A stretch of 64,000 nt of DNA from contig LUCM01000241.1 of NCBI GenBank assembly GCA_008360955.1, forward strand, positions 394,838 to 458,837, in the 5' to 3' direction. Of this stretch, positions 22,700-35,879 are shown piece by piece. The stretch is from Fasciolopsis buskii (taxonomy: Eukaryota > Platyhelminthes > Trematoda > Plagiorchiida > Fasciolidae). Position 1 is the stretch's first letter, and each line of letters begins with the position of its first letter. A model generated the notes under the pieces. That model had not been told where the DNA came from and did not search any database. It saw only the letters and a list, made by a program, of their open reading frames with translations. Both the position numbers and the translations under genes were made by a program.

Positions 22700-25600
22700 A
22701 TGCTGAGCCTAATTCAGAAAGACAATGTCACCTGCTTAGAGAAATATTTGCTGCGCCGATAAACTCACATCACATCAATATAACTGGAATAGTGTTCTCA
22801 TACATACGCAGAACGCGCTAAAATGTATGGACCCGCCTCAAGGTCGCAGCGCATTCCCATGTTATGTCAACAGCGCAAATCTGTTTTGCAGATTACGGAC
22901 AGGAAAGCCTCAGCATTGTTGCAAATGAGAACAATATGGAATCAAAAATATTATCTTACTGTTTTACAGACTAAACATACTGGAGAGTAAAAAGAAAAAT
23001 TTCGACGTTTTCAGTAAAGGCACTGACAATATTAATTTTTAGTTCCAATATTTGGGAGATTTCAAATGTACGATAAATCTGCAAAGACGTCGTAATCATT
23101 GAGGGGTTGCGGATTGGGGGAAAGATCTTTTGTTGAAGAGCTTAGCACCCAGGACCTGAGAGTCACAAATAAGTGACGATGATGGTTTGGATTTTCTCCA
23201 TATTAAATGGCTCTTGGTTTACCTGCATTCATCAGTTTGCAATCCCGGACATTTCAAATGCATTGTTGATTTGTCAAGAAATCATGTTGAACCTCGATAG
23301 ACTGTGTCCATTTTTTTCCCATAAAAATGCAAAATCTCTTTGGCGATGCTGACTAATTTTATACAATTCGTGGGGTTTTTCCCTTGGATCCGATTTCCAA
23401 CGGAAAACTACAGCCTCTGTTCAGAAGGACTGAAAGCAGTGGGAGAACGTTATATTTAGTACATACATTCCTGAAGCTCTTCGACTTTAGTAACAACACA
23501 AGGGGGCAACAAAGAAGCACTTCAAAGTCCCTTGAAGAACAGTTTCATCTTTTTTAATTCGGTATTAATCTCGTCCACTCATTATATTACCATTGATGAT
23601 TAATTATCTGCAACTCTGTCACTTGCAGGATGCTTCGCTTTTGTTAATTTTTTTTATACTGAAGACTAATTTTCCACCGGTTTTCCTTTTTTCCTAGTTT
23701 ACCAACCGGTGCGTTGAACTGAAGAGTTCAGCGTGTATTGTTCTCCTGTCCTATCGGATTTGATTTGTCCTGCTTGAAGCCTCGCTGATCATTGTATTCA
23801 GAGCATTTTGGTCACTATGTGACCCCGAATGACCATGTAACCTTTCTCAATGGAATCTCTATTGTCTTTGTCTGGCACCCAGCTTTCTTTAGCTGAATGC
23901 ATGGAGGTAAATTAAATGTGTACTTTGTTAGCCCCTTGAGGTTCTAGTAGTCGCGATCTCCCTTTGTATTAGCGGCCAGAGGATCTGCCTACCGTTGCTG
24001 ATTTGTCGTGATCGTTGTTCATCGGGCCTACAGGAACTTATTCTCTTATTTTTCTCTCTGTTCTAGATAGCTGCTCTTGTATCTGAGGCTGGCTGTAAGC
24101 CGAAGTTAACCATTAGTAATATTTTAATTCTGTTCAAGTGCACGTAGCTCACCGAATCATTCTCGTTGTCTTGGGCACCGGGGAGCATCGTCCACGAGTC
24201 ATCCCATCTATGGACAGCGGTTTAGTTAGAGCAAGAAAGACGAATACTTCGAAATACGGCTTGCTAACGAGGATTAGTCAACTAGTTAGTTTGCACTTAA
24301 AACCACTTCAGTGTGAACCCTAAATTCCGGTTTGAGGAAATTGTGATAACACTTACAGGGTGTTATGTTCCTTTGTTGCGTGGTTACCGAAGTGGAAGTA
24401 TTATCTTTCGTAATGTTGTTGAAGTCGTTGCGTTTAGATCCCTAAAAGATATCTGCCATGACCGTAACTGTCAAAAACTAATCTTATCTACTTAATCAGA
24501 CGATTTTTCAGTGTACTTCCACGACTTATTTAGTAGACTAAGGATGTTGAGTTTCGTTGATAAAAATTCTTCTTCATCACCATTTGTTTACATCATCGCC
24601 AGATTAAAATAAACAGGGTATAAATTTACGGGATAAATTTTTCATTACAATGTGATTCGATATCATTCAATACTCAAACCCATTCCTTACTGCCAACGCT
24701 GCCAAAGCAAATATGCCGAAACGTGACAATACCTTATGTAATAAATTCCGTCGCACGGTCAAATTGGCGGACGTTCGGCTACATCCTAAAGGTTTTTTCT
24801 TCACTTTTGATGCACACCAAAACTCGATTCGAAAGCAGTTGTGGTGAGATGCATCATTCTGGTTGTTAAAAGCATACCTTCACCGGTGAATGCTGTAGAA
24901 ACTTTGTTGGTTCTGCGAAAAATGAGGGAAAATTAATAGCCTCTCAGACCCGACCAGGATGTAGCTTAAGGAACTGATCACCTCAAAAGTTTCTTTAGCT
25001 TCACCATCGGATACCAAGGGGTTCCTTGGAATTTATCCGAGCAGCCGTTGAGACTCACAACGAACTCCTTCCACCTCTGGAACTCAGGTGAGGTCAGAGA
25101 GAATTTGTCTTTCAAACAATCCACAAGTGTCAAAGTGTCAGCAACATGGCGAAAATTTTTGAATGACTGGCATTAAAAATGTCCCTTCTACTACCTTGAA
25201 AATCCAGAACTTAAAATGCAGTTTCAACAAAGATTATTTTAATTACAACTTTTACTCAGGATCTTTAAGCGCATTTGCATGGCTAGTACTCGACAAATGC
25301 CTGAAGGATTGTATAATTCAAACTGCGATCTCAGCTTCTTTCTAGATTAGTTAAGGCTTTCTCATGTCCACTCGGCAAAAATGAGTGTTTTCAGTATGTC
25401 GGTTCCACGGCATTCCGTGCGGTAGGGAGGTATTTTGCGATGCTTCCGGGCTCGCACATGTTACAGGAAATCAACGTCATTTGTGTCTGAATTATCGGAT
25501 ACCTAGTTGGATGCGTTTTTCCGAGTGCAAATATTTTTCCCGTTTTTCTGTCGGGCATTTGCATGCGCTTGCACTTGCATTTGTTTCTACCTGTAGGAAT

Positions 25601-28600
25601 TGGATGTTCAACGGACGTTTTCTTGCTTCGTTGAGAAAGTCACCGTACTTCTTTGTAGTTTGGGCGAAAATTTTATATTAAATATTAGAGAAAAGCAATA
25701 AAAGTATTTTCACAAGATGTTATAATTCTGCTCAAGAGCAATTAATTGTTTGTTAAGAAAGGTGAAAGACAAATGCTAGTAGCAGGGATATCGAAAAATA
25801 AACCAACTCTACAAGTTAAGTTCGTGTGTGCCCGGTTCACCTTAGACAAAATTGTATTGGGACAGATTAAATAGTCATTAAGAAGCACAACAGAGTTAAA
25901 GTAGAACAGAAAATTAAGACGGGGAATAAAAAGATGGAAATTTATCAGTGAGTCCAAGATTTAGCATTTCCATCCAAGGTGTTTGTAAGAATGAAATCTT
26001 GAAGATCATGAGTGTGAGTTCGTAATCAGAGAGAATATTTGCGCGTGCGTGTGATCGGTAACACTAGAATTATAGTTGCGCAAGATATTTCAAATCTAAA
26101 CAGATGTCATTATTATCACCGGTTTCTAGTTGTTTAGAATAACACAGCACGGCAAAAATTTCGGATACCTTGATGAGCCAACGTTCGAATGGAAGCATCC
26201 AAACTCTAGAACTCTAGGGGCATAGGACGTAGTTTTCACGAAAGATGGAATGATCTGAGTGCGCCAAACTGGATCGTATGCATTTGTTCTGATTACCTCC
26301 ATCCAGTCAAAACAGTGTAAAAATCGCTAAGGTGAAAATTTCCTTCTACGTTCCACTATAAATTGTGACTCCTGAGGGAAAAAAGGACATATTTATTTAT
26401 TGTTTTGTGTTTTCTTATTTTGGCTTTGCAACCTCAAGATATTTGTATTAACCACGACTTGAGTGGTAATAAACAATTTGTGACCCGTGATAAAGTTTAC
26501 GTCAGACTGTTAGGCCCTGCTGTAACGTCATGTGATGCAAACAAAGTGGCCGTTACTTGCATGCAGTGTACAAAGCGTTTGACCACTCGTCTGAATCAGC
26601 TCATCAAAAACCTCTTAAGGCTGCTAAATAAAGAAAAAACCACCTACTCGTCTCCTTCGAACCAGTATTCTCTCCGAGGCTTACTTGTTCCTTTAGTTGT
26701 CTCATTGTGGTGTTATACTTGCGCTCATTTCCATGTTAGCAACATGTCGACATCAGAAGCAAACCTTGCTTGGGCATGAGAACTCTCAAAAGGTCTGCGC
26801 AGCCAACTTGTTTGATTGAAGGACTCAGCCTAAAAAACTGTTTTATTTTGCAAATTTACCGACGAAACGTCCAACGAAGAAGTGCACCCATGCAGTGCAG
26901 TTCATGTTAAGTGATGAGTGATTTTTGGCTCCGTGTGCTTCATTGTAAATATGATCGCTTTCATTTAAACTGGATATCTTTACAACAGAACCGAGTGTAG
27001 TAAACGGGTATGTCCTGTAAAGCATTCTTCGAGACAGAGGCACTCTGCATTTACAATATCCGAATGGGATGCAGGATGATTGCACTTTCTTCTGGTAGAC
27101 ATCACTATTACTCTAAATAGGCATCTGTCAACCAAACATTTTATTTTCCAGTATGCTTCCTTTCACATTCCCGTCCTAGAATATTTGGTAGCGTATTGTG
27201 TACATGGACTTAGTATTCCTCTGCATGCATCCGTGACACAATGAAGAAGAAAAATCGAAAGCTCATCTTGTCACTTTGGATTTATTTGTAAAATCCCTTA
27301 TCTGATTTTAGTTACATCTTGTTGTTTTACATTTTGATTTGATGTGGATTTATTGGTAAACTGCATTTTGTCGGCAACATGTATTTTTATTAGAACCATT
27401 GCGTTTTCTAACCTACATCCGTTTTCTGAAAACTTGGAAATCAAATAACTGAGTATCATTTACCTAGCCTCATTACTGACCGCCAAAGTGCCTTGGTTCT
27501 TATTTTTAGAGATACTGATTTTGATTCTGAATTTACCGATCGCAGTAGAGCTCTAATTCTGTTTTCATTGCCAGCGTCGGTTTCCTTCCGGAATTACAGT
27601 AGGTATATTGAGAAGAGCAAGACAGCGTTGAGAACTTTCAATTAGCATACCAGAGTTTTTATCACTGTGTAATTCCTCATTTATTCATGTCCCTCACGTC
27701 AATGCACCATGTAGTATGTGAGCGAAAAGTTTCTTTTGTTTAACGTAACACGGGTGAGAGTACCATCATTTCTGACGACGAATCGGTTGATCAAGCAGTA
27801 GCATACGTCTCGAGAATCTTCACCACCGGACCGGTTTTGTGTACCCGCAGAGAATCAAACCTTGGAAAAGTGGTTCTTCAATCGAATGCCCATCATCTGT
27901 TCTATCCAAATACACTCCATTCTAAACTTTTGCTCTACTTCCGACATTTGATTTCATCAAGATGCGTATCATGTTTGGTTCACACTGTTCACCGTTTTCA
28001 CATTTTTCTTATAGGCTCATTCGTTACCGTAAACAATGCAGTCCGTGTTTCATTAACCCGAGCTCCTCTACAATTTTATACTTGGCATAGCTATCCGATG
28101 TTTAACATTTATCAGACAATTACTAAAATCTTATTTTGGAGTTGATGAAATGCACATTCACATTGCACCTTGTGTAATTTTGGGCTAATAAGCAACATCC
28201 AGGCAGAACTTGAAAATCAAACCATGTTTATTTCCGAAAGTCAAATCGACGCACGCTGCTAGCTGTCAATACAATTACAAAGGCTTTCAGTACTTCTGAC
28301 AGCAACTTGGATCTTGGAAGAAATGTCAGGTATCCATCTTTTCAAGAATCCTATTGAAATAAATGGCGCTTACCAAATGGTGACAAGTGAATTCATCCAA
28401 TGAAAACCGTAAATATTGCCGAGAGTTGAGGGTCTAAACGGGCTAGTCTTCATAGAGGAAAAACAGTAAATCTTTACTGAATTGTTTTCTATCTGTCTAT
28501 TGGTTGGAAACTGCCGGCTTTCGGCTGTCGCTAGAACCAATGTTGTTCACAAGTGTAACGTTACACAAATCGGATGGATATACAAAATAAACTGAGTGGA

Positions 28601-30225
28601 AGGAACTAATTGCTATCGTCTACCCAAAAAATTGAACAGTTGTGGAACGAGAATGTAATTCCAGTGAGAGCATTTTACTTATCTATATCACCAGTAGTCC
28701 CTTTCATATACTGCCATTTCAGTTCTTCTCACTCTCGTTCAAGTAATTCTGTGAGGCACCAGCAGGCTTATGGTAGTGTCAGGGGAATGAAATAAAGCGC
28801 ATCTAAACCGTATCGGAACTGGATTAGACTGAAATGAAATTAACTGCGCTGATCCGAACATTCGCTGAACTGAACTAAACTGATTCTAGTCAATAAACGT
28901 CAAAGGGGAAAAGATAAATGACATCGGAAATGCGCTGTCAGCTTTTGTTTCACCACATTAGCATTATTTTGACTGGATAACGTACTGTCGCTTTTTACAT
29001 GTGGTGCATAAAGTTGGTCGGTATATGTCGGTTCCCTTGACCAATGTTTTCATATCACTATGGCGTGTGAGTCTTGGGATCATGGATTTTCGCATTGTTG
29101 TTGCTTGGCTCAGCAACAAAATCGATGGAAGGTTTGTCCACTTTTTTCGATCTCGGCAGGTTGAATCAGTGGTGCATATTCGCGGAGACCGTTGGACGAT
29201 GTCGCTGTGATGGGTTAATGCATTTTCATCCTGGAAACTTGTGGTGTAATAGAAACAGCATGTAAACATTTTAATTCTTTGGAAGAAGTACAACCTGTTC
29301 GATCACTACATCGACTCAATAAATTCCATTGCATATTATTTTTGTAGTGGTCGAATAGTACTTGAAACCCTTCTTTTATGTAATACCATTGTTATTAGTT
29401 TCAGTCAGTTTGTCTTGGTAAACCCAAAGGTTAGATCTTTTTTTACACCTAGCCATCCACAGACCTGTTGCTGACCACTCAGCTGTTGTCTTAGCTGGTA
29501 GCATGGCAAAGAAGTAGGGTCGGGACTTCGATAGAACTCATCTGATTTTTCTTTCGTTGTTGAGAAGCATTGGTTCATTGATCTGGTTGAGTGACCAGCA
29601 AACTTCACGCGGTTCAAACCTGCTCAGACAGCCCACGTCCCAACGCCACCCAAGCCGATTCATATCGGTTACGAACATAAACCGTCAAAATGGATGGAGA
29701 TACACCGGAGACCGATTTTTTCATCAGCTATTCAGAGGATCTGTGTTCGAGTTTGAATCCCAGATCCCGATCACAAACTGATCAAATAAAATTATTTTGA
29801 ATGAAATCTATAGCCGGTATATCCATCGAGAAAAATTGTTACTAAAGAAATACATAGACCATCGTTTAGAGCCTTGAGTTGATTTTTGCAACTACAGCTA
29901 GATAGGGAATAGAGAAAATTTTTCGACAATGCACAGATTCACCGGGTACTTCACATGTGAGTTGTACTTTTCAAAGTAATGTGGCAGCAAATTGCTAACC
30001 TCTTCTGCAACCGTAATGTCAGCTAGGTGATTTGTTAACCTGGAGATCCACTTACGCTCTATGCTCCTACGCTACAAGGCCGAGTCAAATTGGTGACCTT
30101 TCCTTTATCGTGCCGTATTTCTATGATTGATCTACTGTGGACAACCTCTCAAATACAAACCACTTAATTAAACACTTATTGTTTCACGAACTACTAGTCC
30201 AGTGGCGAAACAATTAACCTGGTGT
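22700..30225. other. Gene-poor stretch, nothing recognised
   Basis: No gene or mobile element recognised. The longest frames (26405-26779 plus, 124 codons; 28964-29293 minus, 109; 27837-28145 plus, 102) show no domain signature and fit chance expectation. A stretch at 29745-29780 resembles a tRNA box B (GTTCGAGTTTGAATCCC), but no matching box A was found. Confidence 0.5.
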
Positions 30226-30227
30226 AA

Positions 30228-30301
30228 GTCACCGGATTAGATCAGTGGTAGGGCATCTGCCTGGTAATCGAAAATTGACCGTTTCAGTCCCGGCTGGTGG
30301 C
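30228..30301 (+). repeat. tRNA-like sequence (Thr-GGT-like), probable SINE head or tRNA pseudogene
   Basis: This is a 74-nt, tRNA-length segment. The first seven bases GTCACCG pair with the last seven TGGTGGC (two G-U pairs). The polymerase III box A region is TTAGATCAGTGGTAGGGC, against the usual TAGCTCAGTGGTAGAGC. The anticodon loop reads CTGGTAA, giving anticodon GGT (Thr) at 30263-30265. Box B is GTTTCAGTCCC, against GGTTCGAATCC. The anticodon stem and D stem are disrupted, so this is not a functional tRNA. It is either a tRNA pseudogene or the promoter head of a SINE whose body follows. Confidence 0.55.
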
Positions 30302-30309
30302 GTGGACAA

Positions 30310-33300
30310 TAAGATGCATCGGGCGTAAGTGGATTTCTGATTTTCCATGACCTCTGGCTACTGGTGCTCAGGTAGTGGCTGCTAAAACAACTGTTGATGG
30401 TCAGAGGATTTAAAATTTCACGGAAGCCTACTTTTAGAAAAATGGATCTTACTAACCCCTCTCTTTGTCAGCAAATTCTCTAAAGTGAATCCACCAATGT
30501 TTTTCTCACAAAAATCAGTGCAAAGTGATGACACCCGCTGTTAAGCAGAACTTACTGATCACTATATTGCAGAGTATGTCGACATCACTTCGATCCTTAG
30601 TCATATTTCTTGTTTCCCTTTTGGGCCGTTGCCTATCACACCGCTGTCAGGTTTTGGCAGTCAACTTGAAGAACAACAAAACTTCGCTCCTCAGGGATCA
30701 CCAGCCGAAACTGATAACTATCCGCAGTTCATTGGTACAACCATCCCAGAGGTCGAGAACTAAACATTCTAGTGCATTTTTATCACGTTCAAACAGGATA
30801 AGTAATTCCATGGACCAAAAGGAAGACGATAACAAACTCGCAAAATTAAGATATAGAGAAAAAGACATGACAGTTTGGCGACGGCCTAGTTTATTATTGC
30901 AATTTGCGTATTCAAATTCTAAAACAAAATCGAATTACCCCTCGCCGTAGTCCTCTTTGTTCTGTTCCATGATTTGTGCAAAATCCATGTGATATTCTTG
31001 AGTAACCGTATTACAGATTGGCCCTTTACCTGAGGGAGATGGAGAAATTATCAGACAACCTATGACAAGACCCTAACGGTTTCGATCCTGTTAAAATCAC
31101 CACACAAAAGCAAAGAGCACGTAATTGCAGGTCTCAAATAAATCCATATATATACATACATATATATATATATAGGTCACTATATATAAAATAAAAACAG
31201 CAATAATTTAGCAGCAGCGGATGAGGTTTGGCAAATTTGACGGACACTGTAGGATCCAAACAGCTACGTTAGTGATCGCAGTGTCACAATATAGATTTCC
31301 CCCTAACGTCACTAAGTAAAAATCCATGGAATGCATCACAGTTGGAGTTCGAGTCTCATCTAACCCAGTCACCTTTAACATTTTAATGTTGAGAGAATTG
31401 CGCAACACAGAATAGGAAACATTGTTCAAAATAAACCTGACAGGCAATAATAAAATCAGCTGACTTTGCTTTATCATTGTCACAACTTAGTTAGATAAGT
31501 ACAACAGTGAAGTTCAATTTTGAAATTTTGAGCTTTGATATCAAGTCATACTTGGAGTGGTATTGAGACTATTCTGTTGATTGGTTGCCCATTGTACGCA
31601 CGATGCTAACCCATGATGCTGGAACAATCTCATTTCTGATCCTACATGGTGAAATTTTCTTTCAAACTGATTGATTGCCCGAAGCCTCCATGGGACAAGT
31701 GTGTCTGCTATCAACAGATCTCTTTTCCGTGGAAACTTTTGGTGCTTGGTGTAAGTTCTTTCAATTCTACATCAGATTTAGTGGTCATTGCTTAACAAAA
31801 TCAGTGGTTTCATTTGTTAAGCGGGAAACGTTTGAAGGAAGATAAAATTTAACTACCGGATTGGATGATCAATCCACTATAAGACCGACTCACGAGGTTG
31901 ACACTCATTTCACGAATTCTTTTCAAACAACTCTGACTGAAACAGCTGGCTGCCCCATTATGAATTAGAGTTAGGCTCAGTGCCTATAAGACCCTCAAAT
32001 TGTTCTTCCCACGGGTATGAAACGTTTGCCGTTAATAGGAACACCGGGCTTTGTATACACGGCTGATAGAATGTGGAAATATGCCGCGACCTAAATGATA
32101 CTGCAGAAAATGATTGGGGATTGTCGGTGGCAGTCAAAATGTCTTGAAAATTCCTTCACCCTCTAGCCAACAAAAAAAACACACATAGATAGACTACCTG
32201 TCTTCGGGCCAGAGGAGAACTGACAAAAAATATGAATAAAATAAGCGTAACTTACTTCATTGAATAGATTTTGTGCACATTTATCGACCGAATGCACCTT
32301 GTTTTGGCACGATATTTATAACTTAAATTTTAGTAAATCCAAAGAAGACCAAATGGACCAGCCAGAAACAGCAGTTGAAATTGGGACACAAGAGGGAATA
32401 AGTGCGTTAAAATATAAAATATTCGCGGTAGATGTGTGGAACTGGAGCCTTGCAGAGTCTGTGTAATATCTATATTCATTTCAATAATCATTTCAATGTT
32501 TTCACCATCAAAATTGAAAATAATGGTAGTTGGCCGTGGGATACCAAATGCAAAATGGACGATTAGTGCAAGATTTAAGGTTTTGATATTCTTGTTCCGA
32601 AGCTAAAATGACGGTCGTTGACGATATCGTAATTATTGTTTGCGTATTCGACTCAGACACATGAAGGACCATGAAATGTTGAAAGGGAGAACACTCAACA
32701 GGCTCCTACGTTGTGCAACAACACAATCGTCCTTGTTTAAGTTTTTACCTTATGCGACATTAACAGACCAAGTCAGAATACTGATTCGTTTCCTGAATGA
32801 CTTCTTTAGTCACTACTTTCATGTGTCTTTAGATCGTTTATCCTCCCTAATACAAAGTAAATCAGAGCCTAATGACAGTCCTTAAGACCTCTAGTTCAAT
32901 GAAAATTAAAACCATTGAGTGCATTATAAACCCCTGGATACAATGGGGGTCAACATTTTCCACACTCGTAACATTTTGGTGACCAGGATATGCTATTGTG
33001 GTTTTAGTCATTTGGGTATTCGCTACACTTTTGGAACATTTCAGCACTAATTCAACAAAGACTAAAACTGGCATGCATTCATTACGTAGTTCAACGTCTC
33101 CTGTTCACTGCTTATTTAAATCCCGTGCAATGAGACAAAAAATGTACGGTGAATTTACACATTTTATGCCACGGAGTACGCTGAAAGATACGTGGTGTCA
33201 TCACAACGGCCAAGGGAACAAATTTGCCCTTCACCCCGGTAGAGGGTTTGTCTAGAAACTGGAAGCAAGGCGTAATCGATAATTGGGGTTACTCCTTATG

Positions 33301-35800
33301 TAACTAACAGATATTCATTTTCATAAATCCTTTTAGCCGATTGATCATGGTAGCTACTTTTGCTTACCATTATATTTTAGTACGTCTAAACTAGCAAAAA
33401 TCACTAGTGAAATTTGTGGTTTCCCCCAATAAGTCAACATCAATTGTGCCGCTGTTGGCAACTTTTGCTTTAGATTGTACGATGTGTTGGACTCTGATTT
33501 TGTTTTTCAGACCAAACTTGACCTTCCAACTTTCGGGGTACTGAAAATCGTAATGCTGATTATGCACAGTCTAGGTGATAAAAGTAGTTAATGGCAGTTA
33601 AGATGAATTTTCCCTCGCTTCTCACCTGCAAAGTTATCGCGTCCTCTCTACCGAAATATTCATTCAATATCCGTTAGTTTTACCCAATGTTCCGGTAACA
33701 AACTACTGTAAAGAAAGGTCTGGTTTTCAGTTATTCGTATGCAAGTCAAACCTGAGTGATGATTATGATCAGCTGCAGTGAATTTAACCGACCAAACTCA
33801 ATTCATTTCCCGCCCCTCTCATTGTGCCCTGTTTTCCAATTAATGTCATTTATTTCTTTTTGTCCTATTTAGACGGCAGATCAAAAAATATCAGTCATTG
33901 TTCCAGGTTACGACTACCTACTTAAGTAGATCAACGGTAGAAAAACGCTCCAGGTTCTCGTTGCGCATTGCATTCAATGTTTGACAGTTGTTTTGCCGAG
34001 TAATCACTTTGTTTGGCCGCCATTAATTCACGAATTTCTGTAGCAGTTTTATTCTTAATACTTTTAAGGGCTGATTTTAAGGAAGCTGCCATTTCGTCAC
34101 CACTCTTCTTCCTAGCGTATCATTGCAAAATATACATACTCGTGTGTTCCCACTCTTAAAACCGAGTGATCTCGTTACCACCCGACTATTAACATTTCAA
34201 AAGTTGAAAAAGAGTCTGTTTCAGGATTGAACTGTACTTGCAATGATTATTTGACGTTTTTCGAGAAGTTCCTCGTTGTAACTCCAGCACATAATCTGAT
34301 GTTTTATGATCAAAGTAAACTGCTTTTGTAACATTTGAACAGATTGCAGTAAAAGTTGCGTCTAAGAATGTTTTTGGTCATATCCTGCTTAACCATACTC
34401 CTCTTACTGGCTTGCATTAGACCATACCGATTTCCTAGTTCTATTTGTAGCTCCTTTGAACATCAGTTTAAATAAAACATTCCACACATATCTGCTGAAA
34501 TTTTGTATCGAACTGTCGCAAAGGATATCCTCTGGCGAAACGTATCCACCTGGCCATAAATTGACCAAATGCATCCATTCCTCTTGAAAACACTCCATTT
34601 ATGGATACTTGTTTGCTGACAGCGACACGAATGAACTTTTGTTGATTTTTTCTTGATCGATTCCTTAATAAACCTGAGAAGACTTGATGCGGCTTGCTTT
34701 GTGCGTTTTGTTATTATATGATTGAGCGGTTGCAAAGCGTTCGCCTGTCAAGATGCCTAAAGCATTTAGATGATTTAAGTTGATAGAACACCTCGAGATT
34801 ATACCGGATGATAGGCAAACATAACACCAGTTGTGATATTTCAATTGAAAGCAGTTGACAGTGTATCAACTTCCTCTAAACTTTACCACCGTTGTCTCTT
34901 AAGTCCGTTCTATTAGCAAATCGTTCAGGAAAATCGTTCTGTCGGAATTCCTCATTCTAGAAAGAAAATTTGTTGTCTGTTAGTTTCTGTGCACAGTTCG
35001 CGCCTCATGTTGACAAAGCAACGGATGAAACTCACGATCATCGTAACCTGTCACTCCGCTTGATCTATTGTAGTCAGTATTTAATTTTCCGCAATGGGAT
35101 CAATGCAGATAGTTTAAAGCATGCCTGTTTGTCACACTGAGCTTTTCCCACTATTTTTGGTATTCTTCGGAAATTTATCAAGACTTAAAACCTTTGGTTA
35201 TTTTCCTTCAATGTGCACATTGGGTAAGATCCTCCAACGACATTCACACGCTACGCGGTGTGATATGGGCAACTAACAGAGATCAATATAAGCCGAAGCC
35301 CCGTAAGCACATCAGTCATCGGCAACAATAACACAGACAGCGGATATGGCGCCTCACAGGAAACGGGCTACCTACATCCCTGAAGGAAAGAACACTTTCT
35401 GCGATGTTTCAACCTTTCCCAACACACTCATCAATGGCCAGGTTCATCAGAACTACAATCACATTTATAATCATACATGGCACGCCACGTTGAGATTCAC
35501 TAGGGTTCTAGCCTTACTTTAAATTGGTATAAAGGCGTTCCATTTTTTTTTTCTCATCATCCACCTCAGGGAAGTTCATTTCGATAAACAATATTGGGAT
35601 ATCCGAGCCACAAAAACAAATCAGGCCATCATGAGCTGATTTTAAAAGATATAGGAACAGATACCGTTTTCTGCTTTGTTGTCTAAGGAGATCACCACGA
35701 GTATCACGAGGTAGATACACAAATGTACAATCAATCCTGTTTAAAATGGTAGCTGTTCAGTCAATCATAATCCACGATAAACCGATTTCAGATTGTTTGT
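30310..35800. other. Gene-poor stretch, nothing recognised
   Basis: The longest frame in the stretch is 30525-30950 plus (141 codons). It begins with a hydrophobic segment (LRSLVIFLVSLLG) and continues basic and Ser-rich, but has no family signature and is not called a gene. An alternating TA microsatellite lies at 31146-31188. At 33726-33760 the reverse complement contains ACGAATAACTGAAAAC, identical to part of the PLE tail, but the homology does not extend. Confidence 0.5.
31146..31188. repeat. (TA)n microsatellite
   Basis: TATATA runs are interrupted by CATACA and GGTCAC. Directly visible. Confidence 0.9.
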
Positions 35801-35803
35801 CTC

Positions 35804-35873
35804 TGGCTCTGGTCAAGCGGATGTGCCCGTGGCGTACGAGTTAGAAATTCCCGAGCTCGGATCTCACCAGCCA
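35804..35873 (+). repeat. tRNA-like sequence, probable SINE head
   Basis: This is a 70-nt segment with a box A-like TGGTCAAGCGGATGTGC and a box B-like AGCTCGGATCTCACC. The ends TGGCT and AGCCA pair over five bases. The anticodon arm is not regular, so it is not a functional tRNA. The sequence continues into CACCTGCACCC without a clear tail. It is best read as an old tRNA-derived SINE or tRNA pseudogene. Confidence 0.4.
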
Positions 35874-35879
35874 CCACCT

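Noticed and set aside
26405..26779. Frame with RDKVYVRLLGPAV, faintly like the end of a gypsy-type integrase
   Set aside because: Only one short similarity, with no integrase, RNase H or long terminal repeat nearby.
30525..30950. 141-codon plus-strand frame with a hydrophobic start
   Set aside because: No family resemblance, no splice or promoter support, and a length compatible with chance in 64 kb.
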